From Colwellia sp. TT2012 (GTDB lineage: Bacteria > Pseudomonadota > Gammaproteobacteria > Enterobacterales > Alteromonadaceae), in assembly GCF_001440345.1 (NCBI RefSeq), contig NZ_LJYX01000006.1, positions 806,001 to 870,000 on the forward strand: 64,000 nt of DNA, written 5' to 3'. The translations under genes and the position numbers were made by a program. The notes beneath the pieces were generated by a model. It saw only the letters and a program-made list of their open reading frames with translations. It had not been told where the DNA came from and searched no databases. Shown in pieces: positions 63,138 to 64,000 of this stretch (position 1 is the stretch's first letter; each line of letters starts with the position of its first letter).

Positions 63138-64000
63138 ATGAGGGTGAAACAAGTTATGTCATGTTTTAGTATAGTAAATAGAACTCGTATGCCACGCTTA
63201 ACCTTTATACCCGCTTATACAATGTTGGTTAGTTTTACCGCCACAGTAAGTCTATTTTTATTCAGCTCTTTATTTGCTGTTGAAGCTCAAGATGCTAGTA
63301 ATGAAGATGAAACCGATATTGAAGTAATCACCATAACGGGTTCAAGGATCCCTCGGGTCAATGCAATTTCCTCCTCCCCCATTATTAGCCTGAGCAATGA
63401 AGAAATCAAAATGAGCGGGAGCTTATCCTTATTAGAGTCTATTTATGATCTGCCAGTATTTGGTGCCGCACGAGACAATTCTAATACGGCCCGCAGTTCA
63501 CGTAATATGGGTAGCCAACAAATGGATTTACGCGATTTAGGCCCACAACGTACCTTAGTATTAGTTAACGGCAAACGGTTGGCTCCCGCGGGGGTTGATG
63601 GCATAGTAGATACCAGTGCTATCCCTGTGGCTTTGATAGATAGGGTTGAAATAATTACCGGCGGTGCCTCTGCTGTTTATGGCTCAGAAGCCATTGCTGG
63701 GGTAGTTAATATTATCTTAAAAGATAATTTTGACGGCATCGAATTTAATGCCTATTACGGTATTACCCAAGAAGGGGATGGCGAACAATTTCGCCTTAAC
63801 CTAACCACGGGCAGTGACTTTGCTAACGACCAAGGTTATGCCATGGTGCATTTAGATTACTCAGATACCAAAGGCATCATCAATAAAGACAGAGAAATCA
63901 GTAAAACAACAGGCGCTTTAGTCAGTAATCCCAACGATACTGGCCCTAATGACAGACTGCCTGCAAGTATCTGGCAAAGCGATTATGGCCGAAGTACCAC
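63138..64000 (+). CDS. TonB-dependent receptor (3' end outside window)
   Basis: The frame runs from the ATG at 63138 to the window edge (about 287 residues) without a stop. A Met at codon 7 (63156) is an alternative start. Signal peptide: LFLFSSLFAVEAQ at about 48-60, longer than usual with a basic N-region. After it come the TonB-box-like EVITITGSRIPR and the plug domain, with NMGSQQMDLRDLG, RTLVLVNGKRLAPAG and VEIITGGASAVYGSEAIAGVVNIILK, typical of the TonB receptors with N-terminal plug GSRI seen in Alteromonadales. The ligand is unknown. Confidence 0.88.
   Translation, partial: MRVKQVMSCFSIVNRTRMPRLTFIPAYTMLVSFTATVSLFLFSSLFAVEAQDASNEDETDIEVITITGSRIPRVNAISSSPIISLSNEEIKMSGSLSLLESIYDLPVFGAARDNSNTARSSRNMGSQQMDLRDLGPQRTLVLVNGKRLAPAGVDGIVDTSAIPVALIDRVEIITGGASAVYGSEAIAGVVNIILKDNFDGIEFNAYYGITQEGDGEQFRLNLTTGSDFANDQGYAMVHLDYSDTKGIINKDREISKTTGALVSNPNDTGPNDRLPASIWQSDYGRST

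Overview
This window looks like a piece of chromosome from a marine gammaproteobacterium of the Alteromonadales, most likely Colwelliaceae (Colwellia or Thalassotalea type). The DNA is AT-rich. It carries families typical of that group: DUF2956, DUF3019 beside MipA/OmpV, DUF2750, VF530/DUF2132, YehS/DUF1456, DUF5916, several TonB-dependent receptors and an M13 peptidase. The genus is an inference from gene content. I saw no rRNA, tRNA or CRISPR array.

Layout. 1-16 kb holds ordinary single genes: a truncated HDOD-like protein, a PEP-CTERM protein, a DsbA-family protein, a DUF5677 gene inside a long inverted repeat, DUF5916, a serine hydrolase, DUF2750, a type IV pilin-like protein, a CDGSH/glutamate-synthase fusion, a DEAD-box helicase, MscS and YehS. 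15.5-17.7 kb has a LysR regulator divergent from an AhpD-like protein, then VF530. 17.7-20.1 kb is a graveyard: an integrase relic with two stops, a DUF3313 lipoprotein gene broken by one stop, a truncated secreted peptide, a frameshifted fragment and palindromes. 20.1-26.5 kb is the least explained part: three tightly spaced genes for an Ig/GATase-like secreted protein, a CsgG-family protein and a 1477-residue membrane-anchored protein with two CsgG-like segments and FG-GAP-like repeats. 27.5-31.2 kb is a MipA/OmpV, DUF3019, response regulator and histidine kinase operon. 31.6-40.6 kb has CreA, an S9 peptidase, a chemoreceptor, an M13 peptidase, PAP2 and DUF2956.

40.6-52.7 kb is a hydroxyproline (collagen-type peptide) catabolic island. 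It has an FAD D-amino-acid/D-hydroxyproline dehydrogenase with a decayed second copy, a DHDPS-family deaminase, 4-hydroxyproline 2-epimerase (Cys/Cys), 2-oxoglutarate semialdehyde dehydrogenase, a POT-type peptide transporter, trans-3-hydroxy-L-proline dehydratase (Cys/Thr), an Xaa-Pro type M24 peptidase and a pyrroline-2-carboxylate reductase-like protein. Together they could import and cleave imino-peptides, send 4-hydroxyproline to 2-oxoglutarate and turn 3-hydroxyproline into proline. A palindromic ATTGTATACAAT site lies between the divergent dehydrogenase and epimerase genes. A remnant that looks like the 3' end of an older DHDPS-family gene follows it, suggesting the intact deaminase gene is a later replacement.

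52.8-64 kb is a mobile and sensory region: a frameshifted IS3 transposase, a TonB receptor divergent from a periplasmic solute-binding-like protein, a contiguous porin-like / PstS-like / GGDEF-EAL operon, a REP-associated tyrosine transposase (RAYT) with three direct repeats upstream and one inverted copy downstream, a truncated IS1634-type transposase, and a TonB receptor running off the right edge.
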